NCBI RefSeq assembly: GCF_049647105.1
Contig: NZ_JBARWZ010000309.1
Location: forward strand, 59,130-123,129
Source: Actinophytocola sp049647105
Lineage (GTDB): Bacteria; Actinomycetota; Actinomycetes; Mycobacteriales; Pseudonocardiaceae
Reading direction: 5' to 3'
DNA: 64,000 nt
The notes under the pieces were generated by a model. The model was given only the letters and a program-made list of their open reading frames with translations. It was not told where the DNA came from and did no database searches. Shown here one piece after another: positions 44,085-52,331 of this stretch. A program made the translations under genes and the position numbers. Positions within the stretch are counted from its first letter, which is position 1, and the number at the start of each line of letters is the position of its first letter.

Positions 44085-45476
44085 ATGCGAAGCATAGAAG
44101 TAACGAAACCGGTCGCCATCCCCGCCGAGGCTCTGCCGCGCCGCCACGTGGTCTTCGCCGTGGTGGCGATCGCCCTGTTCATGGCCTCGATGGACCAGAC
44201 CATCGTCGCGACCGGACTGAACGCGATCCAGTCCGACCTGGGCGCCGAGCTCACGTGGAGCGGCTGGACCATCACCATCTACTCGCTCGGCCAGATCATC
44301 GCGATGCCGATGGCGGGCAAGCTCGGTGACCACTTCGGCCGCAAGAAGGTCTTCCTCATCGCCGTCGTCATCTTCACGACGGCGTCGCTGGCCTGCGGGT
44401 TCGCGAACAACATCTACGTGCTGGTCGCCCTGCGCGCCGTGCAGGCCATCGGCGGTGGCGCGTTCCTGCCGTCCGCGACCGGCATCATCGCCGACCACTA
44501 CGGCCCCGCCCGCGACCGCGCGGTCGGCATGTTCACGTCCATCTTCCCCATCGGCGGCATACTGGGCCCGATCCTCGGCGGCGTGTTCGTGACGTACTCA
44601 TCGTGGCGGACCATCTTCTTCGTCAACGTCCCCATGGGTTTGGTGTTGCTGTTCCTTGGCTGGCGGCTGATCGGCGAGACCACCGACCGCAAACCGGCGG
44701 AACGCATGGACGTGCGCGGGCTCCTGCTGCTGGCGTTGCTGATGCTGACCACGATGTACGGCCTGACGAACCTCGACCTCGGCGTGACCAGCCCGTGGTT
44801 CCTGGTGCCGGTCGGGTGCGGGGCGTTGCTGTCGTACCTGTTCGTGCGGCACACCGCGCGTGCCAGTGCCCCGTTCATCCCGATGAGGCTGCTGCGCGGC
44901 AAGGGTTTCGGCGCGATGAACGTGCTGAACCTCCTGTTCGGCGGCGCCGCCATCGGCTTCGGGGCGCTGGTGCCGCTGTACGCAGAGGAGCGGTTCCACA
45001 TGGACCCGCTGGCGGCCGGGACGGTGCTGACCGCGAGGGGCGCCGGGGTGATCTGCGTGGCGGCACTGGCCGTGCTCACCCTGCGCAGGCTGGGGTGCCG
45101 CATCCCGATGGTGGTCGGCTTCGTGTTGATCATGACGGGGTTCACGCTGATGGCGTTCCCGCCGCCGGACACCAACGGCTACCTGTGGCTGATGATGGCG
45201 GCGGGCATCACCGGCGTGGGGATGGGCGTGTCGGTGCCCGCGTCGAACAACGCGGGACTACAGCTGGCACCGGACCAGATCGCGTCGATCGCGGGACTGC
45301 GCGGCATGTTCCGGCAGAGCGGCTCGATCATCGCGGTGTCGGTGATGACCGCCGTGGCGGCGAACAGCGGCAACCCGGGGATGGCGCAGGCGCACGGGTT
45401 CGTGGTCCTGTCCGTACTGATGCTGGCGGCCGTGCCACTGATCTTCACCATCCCCGACCCCAGAGGCAGCTGGTGA
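44085..45476 (+). CDS. MFS drug exporter, DHA2-type
   Basis: A 463-residue major facilitator protein with 12-14 membrane helices. It opens RRHVVFAVVAIALFMASMDQ with motif D1-like TIVATGLNAI, has motif A in GKLGDHFGRKKVFLIAVVIF, motif B-like ALRAVQAIGGGAFLPSATGI and motif C in GMFTSIFPIGGILGPILGGV. It exports drugs or metabolites in exchange for protons. The ATG at 44085 is used here; a GTG two codons earlier is possible. It stands divergent from a MarR regulator. Confidence 0.88.
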   Translation: MRSIEVTKPVAIPAEALPRRHVVFAVVAIALFMASMDQTIVATGLNAIQSDLGAELTWSGWTITIYSLGQIIAMPMAGKLGDHFGRKKVFLIAVVIFTTASLACGFANNIYVLVALRAVQAIGGGAFLPSATGIIADHYGPARDRAVGMFTSIFPIGGILGPILGGVFVTYSSWRTIFFVNVPMGLVLLFLGWRLIGETTDRKPAERMDVRGLLLLALLMLTTMYGLTNLDLGVTSPWFLVPVGCGALLSYLFVRHTARASAPFIPMRLLRGKGFGAMNVLNLLFGGAAIGFGALVPLYAEERFHMDPLAAGTVLTARGAGVICVAALAVLTLRRLGCRIPMVVGFVLIMTGFTLMAFPPPDTNGYLWLMMAAGITGVGMGVSVPASNNAGLQLAPDQIASIAGLRGMFRQSGSIIAVSVMTAVAANSGNPGMAQAHGFVVLSVLMLAAVPLIFTIPDPRGSW

Positions 45477-45483
45477 CGACAGC

Positions 45484-45535
45484 CAACTATAGTACGGGTA
45501 AGTCTACTTTTGTGCGTGAACACGTACTATAGTTG
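45484..45535. promoter_or_regulatory. Long inverted repeat upstream of the MNT gene
   Basis: CAACTATAGTACG (45484-45496) and CGTACTATAGTTG (45523-45535) pair perfectly over 13 bp across 26 bases. Each arm holds the palindrome ACTATAGT; the two copies are 40 bp apart (45486 and 45526), about four helical turns. The site stands just before the MNT start and is much richer in A and T than the surroundings. It looks like a double operator for a self-regulating toxin-antitoxin unit. Confidence 0.65.
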
Positions 45536-45557
45536 TGTCGCGCTCGGGAGGTGCCTG

Positions 45558-46181
45558 GTGGAGTTGAGTCGGCCGCTGGCAACGATCACGCCCACTTTGG
45601 ATGGTGATGTCCTCACGGTTCTCGCAAGACACGATGCCACGTTCACGACAGGGCAAGTGCACAGGATCCTGGTGCAACCTTCAGAGGAAGGAATCCGCAA
45701 AGTACTACGACGCCTGACCGGTCAAGGAATCGTACTGTCCGAAAGGGTGGGCAACGCCTTCGCCTACCGATTCAATCGCGACCATCTCGCTGCGCAGTAC
45801 ATCGTGGGACTAGCTCGAATGCAGGAGACCTTCTTGGCAAGGCTTGAAGACCTCCTGGAGTCGTGGCGAATTCCGCCTGTGTATGCAGCGGTGTTCGGAT
45901 CCGCCGCACGCGGACAGATGACAACGTCCAGCGACGTGGATCTACTGCTGGTTCGCCCGCGTGCTGCGGCAGAACCGGACTGGGAAGGTCAAGTAAACGA
46001 CTTGGCGACGACGGTGACTCGATGGCTCGGCAATGACACTCGTGTGCTGGAGTTCGCTGAGGACGAAATCGTCATGAGAGGACGCGAAGAACCCGTCCTG
46101 AATGACGTACTTCAGGAAGGTCTCACCGTGGCGGGAAGGCGATCATGGTTGGCAAAGCAGTTGCGGAGCGGAAAGAACTGA
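45558..46181 (+). CDS. MNT-type nucleotidyltransferase with N-terminal winged helix (antitoxin-like)
   Basis: A 207-residue protein. Residues 1-80 are a winged helix (FTTGQVHRILVQPSEEGIRK, VLRRLTGQGIVLSERVGNAF). Residues about 105-175 carry the polymerase-beta-type motif FGSAARGQMTTSSDVDLLLV with the GS and DxD catalytic residues. MNT proteins AMPylate or otherwise silence HEPN ribonuclease partners. The GTG at 45558 has GGGAGG six bases upstream. The codon use is less GC-rich than its neighbours, which fits recent transfer. The expected HEPN partner follows but is broken. Confidence 0.78.
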   Translation: MELSRPLATITPTLDGDVLTVLARHDATFTTGQVHRILVQPSEEGIRKVLRRLTGQGIVLSERVGNAFAYRFNRDHLAAQYIVGLARMQETFLARLEDLLESWRIPPVYAAVFGSAARGQMTTSSDVDLLLVRPRAAAEPDWEGQVNDLATTVTRWLGNDTRVLEFAEDEIVMRGREEPVLNDVLQEGLTVAGRRSWLAKQLRSGKN

Positions 46182-46224
46182 CATGCGAACAAAACCATGC
46201 TCAGCGCCGATCGCCCAGGGGTGA

Positions 46225-46356
46225 ATGAACAAGGCGAACCAATTCATCGCCGCGGCGGAGACGATTCGTGACTTCGCAGGCGAAGACGACGATGTCTCCG
46301 ACGCCTATGTCACGCTCTGTGTACGTCGTGTCCACATGTCCACGAAGGACCGATAG
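46225..46356 (+). pseudogene. Truncated HEPN-domain partner of the MNT gene
   Basis: An ATG at 46225 opens 43 codons reading MNKANQFIAAAETIRDFAGE, DDDVSDAYVTLCVRRV and an early stop. This is the N-terminal helix pair of HEPN proteins encoded with MNT genes, where VTL is normally followed by a helix HAGIAASD and the RX4-6H catalytic motif. The rest is missing, so no active toxin is made. AGGGGTG lies just before the ATG. Confidence 0.6.
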
Positions 46357-46408
46357 ACCCGTCATGGTGTATCCGGGTTGAGTGGCCCGCCCGCGAAACC
46401 ACCTCACC

Positions 46409-48199
46409 TCACCCCCGCAGGTCGTACACCGTCTGTCCGTCGACCGTCCGCGACTCGAAGTTGGTCGACACCCATCCGTCGATTTCCGAGCCGCCGCCGG
46501 GCCGCGTCCCACCGCCGCCGACGTAGTACCCGATCTCCCCGGCCTCGACGTACTGCTGGAACTCGGCGAGCGTCGGTGCCGGATCGCCGCCGCTCCACCC
46601 GCCGATCGCGATTACCGGCCGCCCGCTGGCGAGCGAGAGGTCCGCCGCGAAAGTGCCGCCGGTCGTGGCCGCCGCCCACTTCGTGTCCGTGTCAGACAGG
46701 AGCGCGGCCACTTCCGACGACATCGACGGCCCGCCGCCCATGTCGTCGACCTGCGAGGTCGCCGGGCCCGACAACGGGATCGAGCCGGCATGGGTCTCCG
46801 CCGCCGTTGCCACGGTGAAGGCGCCGGTGCCCAGCAACGCCGTCATCACCGCGGCCACGCCGAGTGCACGCGCACGGATCCCCGCGGCCAGTGCGGTCGC
46901 CACCGCGACCGTCGCCGCGAGCGCCGTCCATCGCAGCCACGGCAGCCACTCCGGCGTCCTGTCCAGCAGGATGAACGTCCACACGCCGGTCACCGCGACC
47001 ATCCCCGCCAGCACGAACCGGACCGGCGGATGCGCCCGCCCTCGCCACAGCTCCCGGCCCGCGATCGCCGCCAGCGCGGCCACCCCGGGCGCCAGTGCCA
47101 CCGCGTAGTACGGGTGGATGATGCCGCTCATCAGGCTGAACACCATGGCCGTCACCACCGTCCAGCCGCCCCACAACAGCAGCGCGGCGCGGGTTCGGTC
47201 CGTGCGCGGGGCCCGGCGGGTGAACCACAGGCCCGCGACCAGCCCGATCAGCGCGGCGGGCAGCAGCCAGGACACCTCGACGCCGAACGCCGCGCCGAAC
47301 ATGCGGCCCCATCCGCTCGCGCCGCCGAACCCGATGTTGCCGCCGCCGCCCATGCCACCGCCGGGGTTGCCGTCGCCGCCGAAGACGCGGCCCAGCCCGT
47401 TGTAGCCGAGCGCCAGCTCCAGCACGCTGTCGTCCGCCGACCCCGCGATGTAGGGCCGCGAACCCGATGGCCACACCGCCACCAACGCGACGTACCAGCC
47501 CATCGACACGATCACCGCGACCAGGCCTAGCCCAAGGTGCGCGATGCGCCGTCCCAGCGACGTCGGCGCCGCCACCAGGTACGCGAGTGCCAGCGCGGGC
47601 AGCGTCAGGAAGCCCTGCATCATCTTGGTCAGGAACGCGAACCCGACCGTCGCACCCGCCAGCATCAACCAGCCGGGACCGGCCTTCTCCACCGCGCGCA
47701 CCGTGCAGTAGGCACCCGCCACCAGCAGCAGCGTCAGCAGCGCGTCCGGCTGGTCGTAGCGGAACATCAGCGCCGCCACCGGGGTCAGCGCGAGACCGGC
47801 GCCCGCGAGCAGGCCCGCTGCGGTCCCGGACGTCCTGCGGACCGCCGCGTACAGCAGCCACACCGATGCCACGCCCATGAGCGCCTGCGGCACCAGCACC
47901 GTCCAGGCCGAGAACCCGAAGACCCGCGCGAACAGCCCGGGTAGCCACATCGCGGCGGGCGGCTTGTCCACGGTGATCACGTTGCCTGCGTCGAGCGAGC
48001 CGAACAGCAGTGCCTGCCAGCTCTGCGAGCCCGCCTGGATCGCGGCCGCGTAGTAGCTGTTCCCCCAGCCGGTGGCGGTCAGGTTCCACAGGTACAGCAC
48101 CGCGGTCCCGGCCAGCAGCGGCAACAACATCCAGTGACGCTGCTCGCGTGCTGGCCGCGCGGGTGCGGCAGCGGTGACGGGCGAAGCGGTCGCGATCAC
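46409..48199 (-). CDS. GT39/ArnT-like polyprenol-linked glycosyltransferase
   Basis: A 596-residue membrane protein. The N-terminal half has many hydrophobic helices and the acidic loop YYAAAIQAGSQSWQALLFGS, LDAGNVITVDKPPAAMWLPG with the catalytic aspartate typical of GT39/PMT enzymes. A Gly-rich loop (GDGNPGGGMGGGGNIGFGG) interrupts the periplasmic part, and the C-terminal soluble domain ends VYDLRG. It moves a sugar from a lipid carrier to an acceptor outside the membrane. The GTG start overlaps the GT2-GtrA stop; these two and a two-component pair form one cluster. Confidence 0.85.
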   Translation of the reverse strand: MIATASPVTAAAPARPAREQRHWMLLPLLAGTAVLYLWNLTATGWGNSYYAAAIQAGSQSWQALLFGSLDAGNVITVDKPPAAMWLPGLFARVFGFSAWTVLVPQALMGVASVWLLYAAVRRTSGTAAGLLAGAGLALTPVAALMFRYDQPDALLTLLLVAGAYCTVRAVEKAGPGWLMLAGATVGFAFLTKMMQGFLTLPALALAYLVAAPTSLGRRIAHLGLGLVAVIVSMGWYVALVAVWPSGSRPYIAGSADDSVLELALGYNGLGRVFGGDGNPGGGMGGGGNIGFGGASGWGRMFGAAFGVEVSWLLPAALIGLVAGLWFTRRAPRTDRTRAALLLWGGWTVVTAMVFSLMSGIIHPYYAVALAPGVAALAAIAGRELWRGRAHPPVRFVLAGMVAVTGVWTFILLDRTPEWLPWLRWTALAATVAVATALAAGIRARALGVAAVMTALLGTGAFTVATAAETHAGSIPLSGPATSQVDDMGGGPSMSSEVAALLSDTDTKWAAATTGGTFAADLSLASGRPVIAIGGWSGGDPAPTLAEFQQYVEAGEIGYYVGGGGTRPGGGSEIDGWVSTNFESRTVDGQTVYDLRG

Positions 48200-49449
48200 G
48201 AGGCACTCTTCTCGGTCAGGCGGCGCGGGTGGAACACCCAGCCGCGGAGCAGCAGGAACCGCAGCACGGTGGCCGCGAGGTTGGCGGCGACGAGCACGGC
48301 CAGCTCGAAACCCCGGCCGGGCACGGTGAGCCAGTGCAGTACGGCGAGTGAGGAGGAGGTCAGCGCCAGCCCGAGGCAGAACACGATCAGCCCCTCGAAC
48401 TGGTGGCGCGTGACCCCGGCGCGCCCTCGGACCCCGAACGTGTACCGCCGGTTGGCGGCCGTGTTGCCGACCGCCGTGACACCCAGGGCGGCGAAGTTCG
48501 CGCCCTGTGCGCTCATCCCGTTGCGCAGCAACGAGTACAGCACCAGATAGGCCAGAGTGGACACCACGCCGACGGCCGCGAACCGGACCAGCTGTCGCAG
48601 CAGCCCTGCCGTGGGCGCGTCCCGGCCGAGCTGCTCGCGCAGCCGCGCGACCGGGATCCGCCCGGTCGCGAAACCCCGTGCCAGCCGGGCGATCCCCGTC
48701 ACGTCGGCGATCGCGGTGGCGAGGATGTCGACGCGGCTGTCCTGGTCGTCCACCCAGTCGACCGGCACCTCGTGGATGCGCAGCCCGGTCCGCTCGGCCA
48801 GCACCAGCAGCTCGGTGTCGAAGAACCAGCCGGTGTCGGACACGTGCGGCAGCAGCGTGGCCGCCACGTCCGCGCGGATCGCCTTGAAGCCGCACTGCGC
48901 GTCGGAGAACCGGGTCGCGAGCGCGCCACGCAGCAGCAGGTTGTAGCCGCGGGAGATCAGCTCCCGCTTCGGCCCGCGCACCACCCGGGCGCCGCGCGCG
49001 AGCCGCGACCCGATCGCCAGGTCGGAGTGGCCCGACAGCAGCGGCGCGACCAGGGGCGGCAGCGCGTTGAGGTCGGTCGACAGGTCGACGTCGAGGTAGG
49101 CGAGGATCGCCGCGTCGCTCGCCGACCAGACCGCGTGCAGTGCCCTGCCCCGGCCCTTCTCCGCCAGGTGCACGGCGGTCACGTCGGCGAACTCCGCCGC
49201 CAGCGCGTCGGCGACGGCCGCCGTGGCGTCGGTGCTCGCGTTGTTCGCGATCGTGATCCGGAACCGGTAGGGGAACCCGGCCGACAGGTGCTCGTGCAGC
49301 CTGCGGACACCGGGCGCGAGGTCCCGTTCCTCGTTGAACGCCGGGACGACGACGTCGAGCACCAGGGTGTCGCCGTCGGTCTCGATGGCGCCCCGCTCAG
49401 TGGGGTTGGGCACCGGGTTGGGCACCGGGTTGGGCACTGTCAGCGTCAT
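48196..49449 (-). CDS. GT2 glycosyltransferase fused to a GtrA-like membrane domain
   Basis: A 417-residue fusion. Residues 30-270 are a dolichyl-phosphate-sugar synthase-like GT2 domain: VVVPAFNEERDLAPGV, ITIANNASTDATAAV, YLDVDLSTDLNALPPLV (DxD metal site), FSDAQCGFKAIRADVA and VPVDWVDDQDSRVDI. The C-terminal 130 residues are GtrA-like with four helices (LVRFAAVGVVSTLAYLVLYS, WVFHP at the end). It loads a sugar on polyprenyl phosphate for the GT39 enzyme beside it. A short PNPVPNPVPNP repeat opens the protein. The ATG at 49449 is taken; a GTG three codons earlier is possible. Confidence 0.85.
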   Translation of the reverse strand: MTLTVPNPVPNPVPNPTERGAIETDGDTLVLDVVVPAFNEERDLAPGVRRLHEHLSAGFPYRFRITIANNASTDATAAVADALAAEFADVTAVHLAEKGRGRALHAVWSASDAAILAYLDVDLSTDLNALPPLVAPLLSGHSDLAIGSRLARGARVVRGPKRELISRGYNLLLRGALATRFSDAQCGFKAIRADVAATLLPHVSDTGWFFDTELLVLAERTGLRIHEVPVDWVDDQDSRVDILATAIADVTGIARLARGFATGRIPVARLREQLGRDAPTAGLLRQLVRFAAVGVVSTLAYLVLYSLLRNGMSAQGANFAALGVTAVGNTAANRRYTFGVRGRAGVTRHQFEGLIVFCLGLALTSSSLAVLHWLTVPGRGFELAVLVAANLAATVLRFLLLRGWVFHPRRLTEKSAS

Positions 49450-49488
49450 GGTGACCACGTTCGGCCGTGTGGCTGGGTGCCGCCTTGG

Positions 49489-50958
49489 TCAATCCTGTGT
49501 CCGCGCTGTGTCCCTGGCGCCTGGCAGACGCACCGTGAACCGGGTCCGTCCCTGGTGGCTCTCGACGGTCACGTGGCCGTGGTGTGCCTGCACGACGGCC
49601 GCGACGATCGCGAGCCCCAGCCCGGTGCTGCCCGCGGCGCGGGAGCGGGACGAGTCGCCGCGGGCGAACCGCTCGAACACCTCCGGGAGCAGGTCGGCGG
49701 GGATGCCGGGGCCGTCGTCGGTGACCGTCAGCGTCGCCGTGTCGTCCGTTGTGGACAGTCCGACGGTGACGGTCGTGCCGGGTGGGGTGTGCGTGCGTGC
49801 GTTGGACAGCAGGTTCGCGAGCACCTGGTGCAGCCGCGCGTCGTCGCCGGGCACGGTGACCGGGTCCGGTGGCACGTCGAGTCGCCACACGTGACCGCGG
49901 CCCGCGACCTGCGCGTCGCTCACCACGTCCACGACCAGCCGCGACAGGTCGACGTCGGCGTACTGGAGCGGGCGGCCGGAATCCAGGCGCGCCAACAGGA
50001 GCAGGTCCTCGACGAGCGCGGTCATGCGGGCCGACTCCGACTCGACGCGGCGGAGCGCGTGCGCGACCTCGGGTGCGACGTCGTCGTCGCGGCGGCGGAT
50101 CAGCTCCGCGTACCCGCGCACGGCGGCCAGCGGGGTACGCAGCTCGTGGCTGGCGTCGGCGACGAACTGCCGGACGCGGGTCTCGCTCTCCTGCCGGGCG
50201 GTGAGCGCGTCGCGGACGTTGCCGAGCATCCGGTTGAACGCGAGGCCCACCTGGCCGACCTCGGTGTTCGGGTCGGTGTACCGCTTCGGCACCCGTTCGG
50301 CCAGCTCCACCTCGCCCCGGTCGAGCGGCAGCTCCGCGACCCGGCTCGCGGTGGCCGCCACCCGTTGCAGTGGCTCCAGCGCCCGCCGGACGATCAGCGC
50401 GCCTGCCCCCGCCGCGGCAAGCAGCCCGGCGAGGGCGACGCCGCCCATGATCAGCCCGGCGCTGAGCAGGACGTCGTTGACCTCGGACATCGGCAGCCCG
50501 GACACGAAGGTCTCACCACGCGGACCCTCCCGCGCGATGAGCCGGAACTCGCCGAGGTCGCCGATGGTCCTCGTGGAGAACCCCTCGCCGGACGGCACGC
50601 GCAGGACGTCGGCCGTCTCGGCGCTCGTCAGCGCGCGCGGGGTGTCGCCGCTGGTCTCCTGCCATGCCTGCCCGGAGCCGTCGGCGAGGATCCCGGTGAT
50701 GGTGCCGGTCGCCTGGGGTGGCGCGTTGCCGGGGCCGGGCGCGGGGAGCACCCCGCCGTCCTCCCGCAGCACTCCCTTACGGCTCGCGTCCTCGACGCGG
50801 TTGTCGAGCTGGTCCACGAGGAACGCACGCAGTGCGATCTCCGAGATGGCCACGATGACCACGCACACCAGTGCCAGCAGGACGATCTGCTCGAAGATGA
50901 GCCGGCGCCGCAGCGACCAGCTCTCCACACCCCGCTCAGGCCGCCGGTTTGAGGACAT
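49489..50958 (-). CDS. Two-component sensor histidine kinase
   Basis: A 489-residue HisKA-type kinase. Membrane segment 1 is IVLLALVCVVIVAISEIALR, then a periplasmic sensor of about 120 residues, segment 2 LIMGGVALAGLLAAAGAGAL, a HAMP domain, the H-box DASHELRTPLAAVRGYAELI and the ATP-binding N, G1 and G2 boxes LHQVLANLLSNARTH, DDGPGIPADLLPEVFE and GSTGLGLAIV. The start at 50958 overlaps the regulator by 23 bases; a GTG at 50928 would avoid this and is also likely. It is followed by the glycosyltransferase pair, which it may control. Confidence 0.88.
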   Translation of the reverse strand: MSSNRRPERGVESWSLRRRLIFEQIVLLALVCVVIVAISEIALRAFLVDQLDNRVEDASRKGVLREDGGVLPAPGPGNAPPQATGTITGILADGSGQAWQETSGDTPRALTSAETADVLRVPSGEGFSTRTIGDLGEFRLIAREGPRGETFVSGLPMSEVNDVLLSAGLIMGGVALAGLLAAAGAGALIVRRALEPLQRVAATASRVAELPLDRGEVELAERVPKRYTDPNTEVGQVGLAFNRMLGNVRDALTARQESETRVRQFVADASHELRTPLAAVRGYAELIRRRDDDVAPEVAHALRRVESESARMTALVEDLLLLARLDSGRPLQYADVDLSRLVVDVVSDAQVAGRGHVWRLDVPPDPVTVPGDDARLHQVLANLLSNARTHTPPGTTVTVGLSTTDDTATLTVTDDGPGIPADLLPEVFERFARGDSSRSRAAGSTGLGLAIVAAVVQAHHGHVTVESHQGRTRFTVRLPGARDTARTQD

Positions 50959-51652
50959 AGCCCGCGCCCCGCATCGTGTGGATCATCGGCGTCCGGCCGG
51001 CGTCGATCTTCTTGCGCAGATAGGAGATGTACAGCTCGACGATGTTGACCTGGCCGCCGAAGTCGTAGTGCCACACCCGGTCGAGGATCCGCGCCTTCGA
51101 CAGCACCCGGCGCGGGTTGCGCATCAGGTACCGCAGCAGCTCGAACTCGGTGGCGGTGAGGTCGACGAGGTCGCCGCCGCGGTGGACCTCGCGGCTGTCC
51201 TCGTCGAGGGTGAGGTCGCCGACGACCAGCGACGCGCCATCGGTCGCCTCGGTCACGCCGGTGCGGCGGAGCAGGGCACGCAGGCGGAGGGTGACCTCCT
51301 CGAGGCTGAACGGCTTGGTGACGTAGTCGTCGCCACCCGCGGTGAGGCCCGCGATGCGGTCCTCCACGGCATCCTTCGCGGTGAGGAACAGGACGGGCAG
51401 GGTCGGCAGGTCGGCCCGCATGCGGCGGAGGACCTCGAGGCCGTCGATGTCGGGGAGCATGACGTCGAGCACGACCGCGTCCGGCCGGAACTCGCGGGCC
51501 ACCCGGACCGCGGCGAGCCCGTCGAGTGCACTGCGGATCTCCCAGCCCTCCAGGCGCAACGCCATCGTGACCAGCTCGGCGAGCGTCGCCTCGTCGTCGA
51601 CCACCAGGACGCGGACGGGTTGGCCGTCCGGTCGTCGCAGCTCACTCCGCAT
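50936..51652 (-). CDS. OmpR-family response regulator, TrcR/PhoP-like
   Basis: A 238-residue response regulator. The receiver has VLVVDDEATLAELVTMALRL, the phospho-acceptor Asp in AVVLDVMLPDIDG (about residue 63) and the Lys in DDYVTKPFSLEEVTLRLRAL. The C-terminal winged helix has FELLRYLMRNPRRVLSKARI, LDRVWHYDFGGQVNIVELYI and ends MRGAGYVLKPA. It resembles both PhoP and TrcR/TcrX regulators of mycobacteria. Upstream is a region with seven CTGTG/CACAG boxes, probably its own binding site. Confidence 0.9.
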   Translation of the reverse strand: MRSELRRPDGQPVRVLVVDDEATLAELVTMALRLEGWEIRSALDGLAAVRVAREFRPDAVVLDVMLPDIDGLEVLRRMRADLPTLPVLFLTAKDAVEDRIAGLTAGGDDYVTKPFSLEEVTLRLRALLRRTGVTEATDGASLVVGDLTLDEDSREVHRGGDLVDLTATEFELLRYLMRNPRRVLSKARILDRVWHYDFGGQVNIVELYISYLRKKIDAGRTPMIHTMRGAGYVLKPAA

Positions 51653-51685
51653 GGACACATGGTCGCCCGCGCGGGTGTGGTTCCG

Positions 51686-51762
51686 CTGTGTGAAACCTGT
51701 GGGTTCCCTGTGCCGCCGTGGGGTCACAGCGGGTGCCCACAGCGAGCACAGGTCACCCACAG
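51686..51762. promoter_or_regulatory. Repeated CTGTG/CACAG boxes between the response regulator and the next gene
   Basis: CTGTG occurs at 51686, 51697 and 51708, exactly 11 bp apart. On the other strand the same box (read CACAG) occurs at 51725, 51738, 51747 and 51758, with 13, 9 and 11 bp spacing. An 11-bp direct repeat is the usual spacing for OmpR/PhoP dimers, and Mtb PhoP binds TCACAGC repeats of that spacing. Only TCACAG at 51724 shows the full half-site. The region serves the regulator gene and the divergent membrane gene. Confidence 0.6.
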
Positions 51763-51785
51763 GAACGACCACGAGGGTGTCCGGT

Positions 51786-52310
51786 ATGAGTACGGAACAG
51801 ACTGAAGCACCCCAGTGGGGCGCTCCACCACCGCCCGACCAGCCCCGCTCGCGGTGGACGGCGAAGCGCATCGTGGTCACGGTGGCGATCGCGGTCGGCA
51901 TCGCGGCGGCGGGTGGGGTCGCCATCTACGCCGCGAGCGGCTCGACCGCCGCCGAACAGGGCGGGCCGGGCGGTGGCCGCAACGTCGGCGGCGGTCCGAT
52001 GATCGTCGGCGGCCCGATGGGCTCGACGTCCGGCACCGGGCACGGCGAGTTCCAGACGGGCAAGGTCACCGAGGTGACCGACGACTCGATCACCGCGAAG
52101 AGCGAGGACGGCTACACGAAGACCTACGTGATCGACGACGAGACCGAGGTGGTCGGCGACCTCGCGAAGGACGACGAGGTGACCATCATCGCCACCACGG
52201 AGGGTGACACGGCGACGGCGGAGTCGGTCATGGAGATGGGCGCGATGCCCCAGCGTCGCGACGGCAACGGCCCACCCAGGAACGGGGGCGGCCCCCAGGA
52301 CGGGAACTGA
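51786..52310 (+). CDS. Membrane-anchored protein with a C-terminal beta domain
   Basis: A 174-residue protein. A Pro-rich cytosolic start (PQWGAPPPPDQP) is followed by the membrane helix RIVVTVAIAVGIAAAGGVAI, a Gly-rich linker (GGPGGGRNVGGGPMIVGGP) and a small beta domain (GEFQTGKVTEVTDDSITAKS, VIDDETEVVGDLAKDDEVTI) that resembles DUF5666-type OB-like repeats. It probably faces outside. It diverges from the response regulator and shares its boxed promoter, so it is a probable target or accessory sensor. Function unknown. Confidence 0.75.
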   Translation: MSTEQTEAPQWGAPPPPDQPRSRWTAKRIVVTVAIAVGIAAAGGVAIYAASGSTAAEQGGPGGGRNVGGGPMIVGGPMGSTSGTGHGEFQTGKVTEVTDDSITAKSEDGYTKTYVIDDETEVVGDLAKDDEVTIIATTEGDTATAESVMEMGAMPQRRDGNGPPRNGGGPQDGN

Positions 52311-52331
52311 CCACCGTGCCCCAGGCGGGGG

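Noticed and set aside
48403..50952. Long plus-strand frame of about 850 codons opposite the glycosyltransferase and kinase genes
   Set aside because: It is antisense to three well-supported genes and shows only low-complexity Arg, Gly and Pro-rich sequence.
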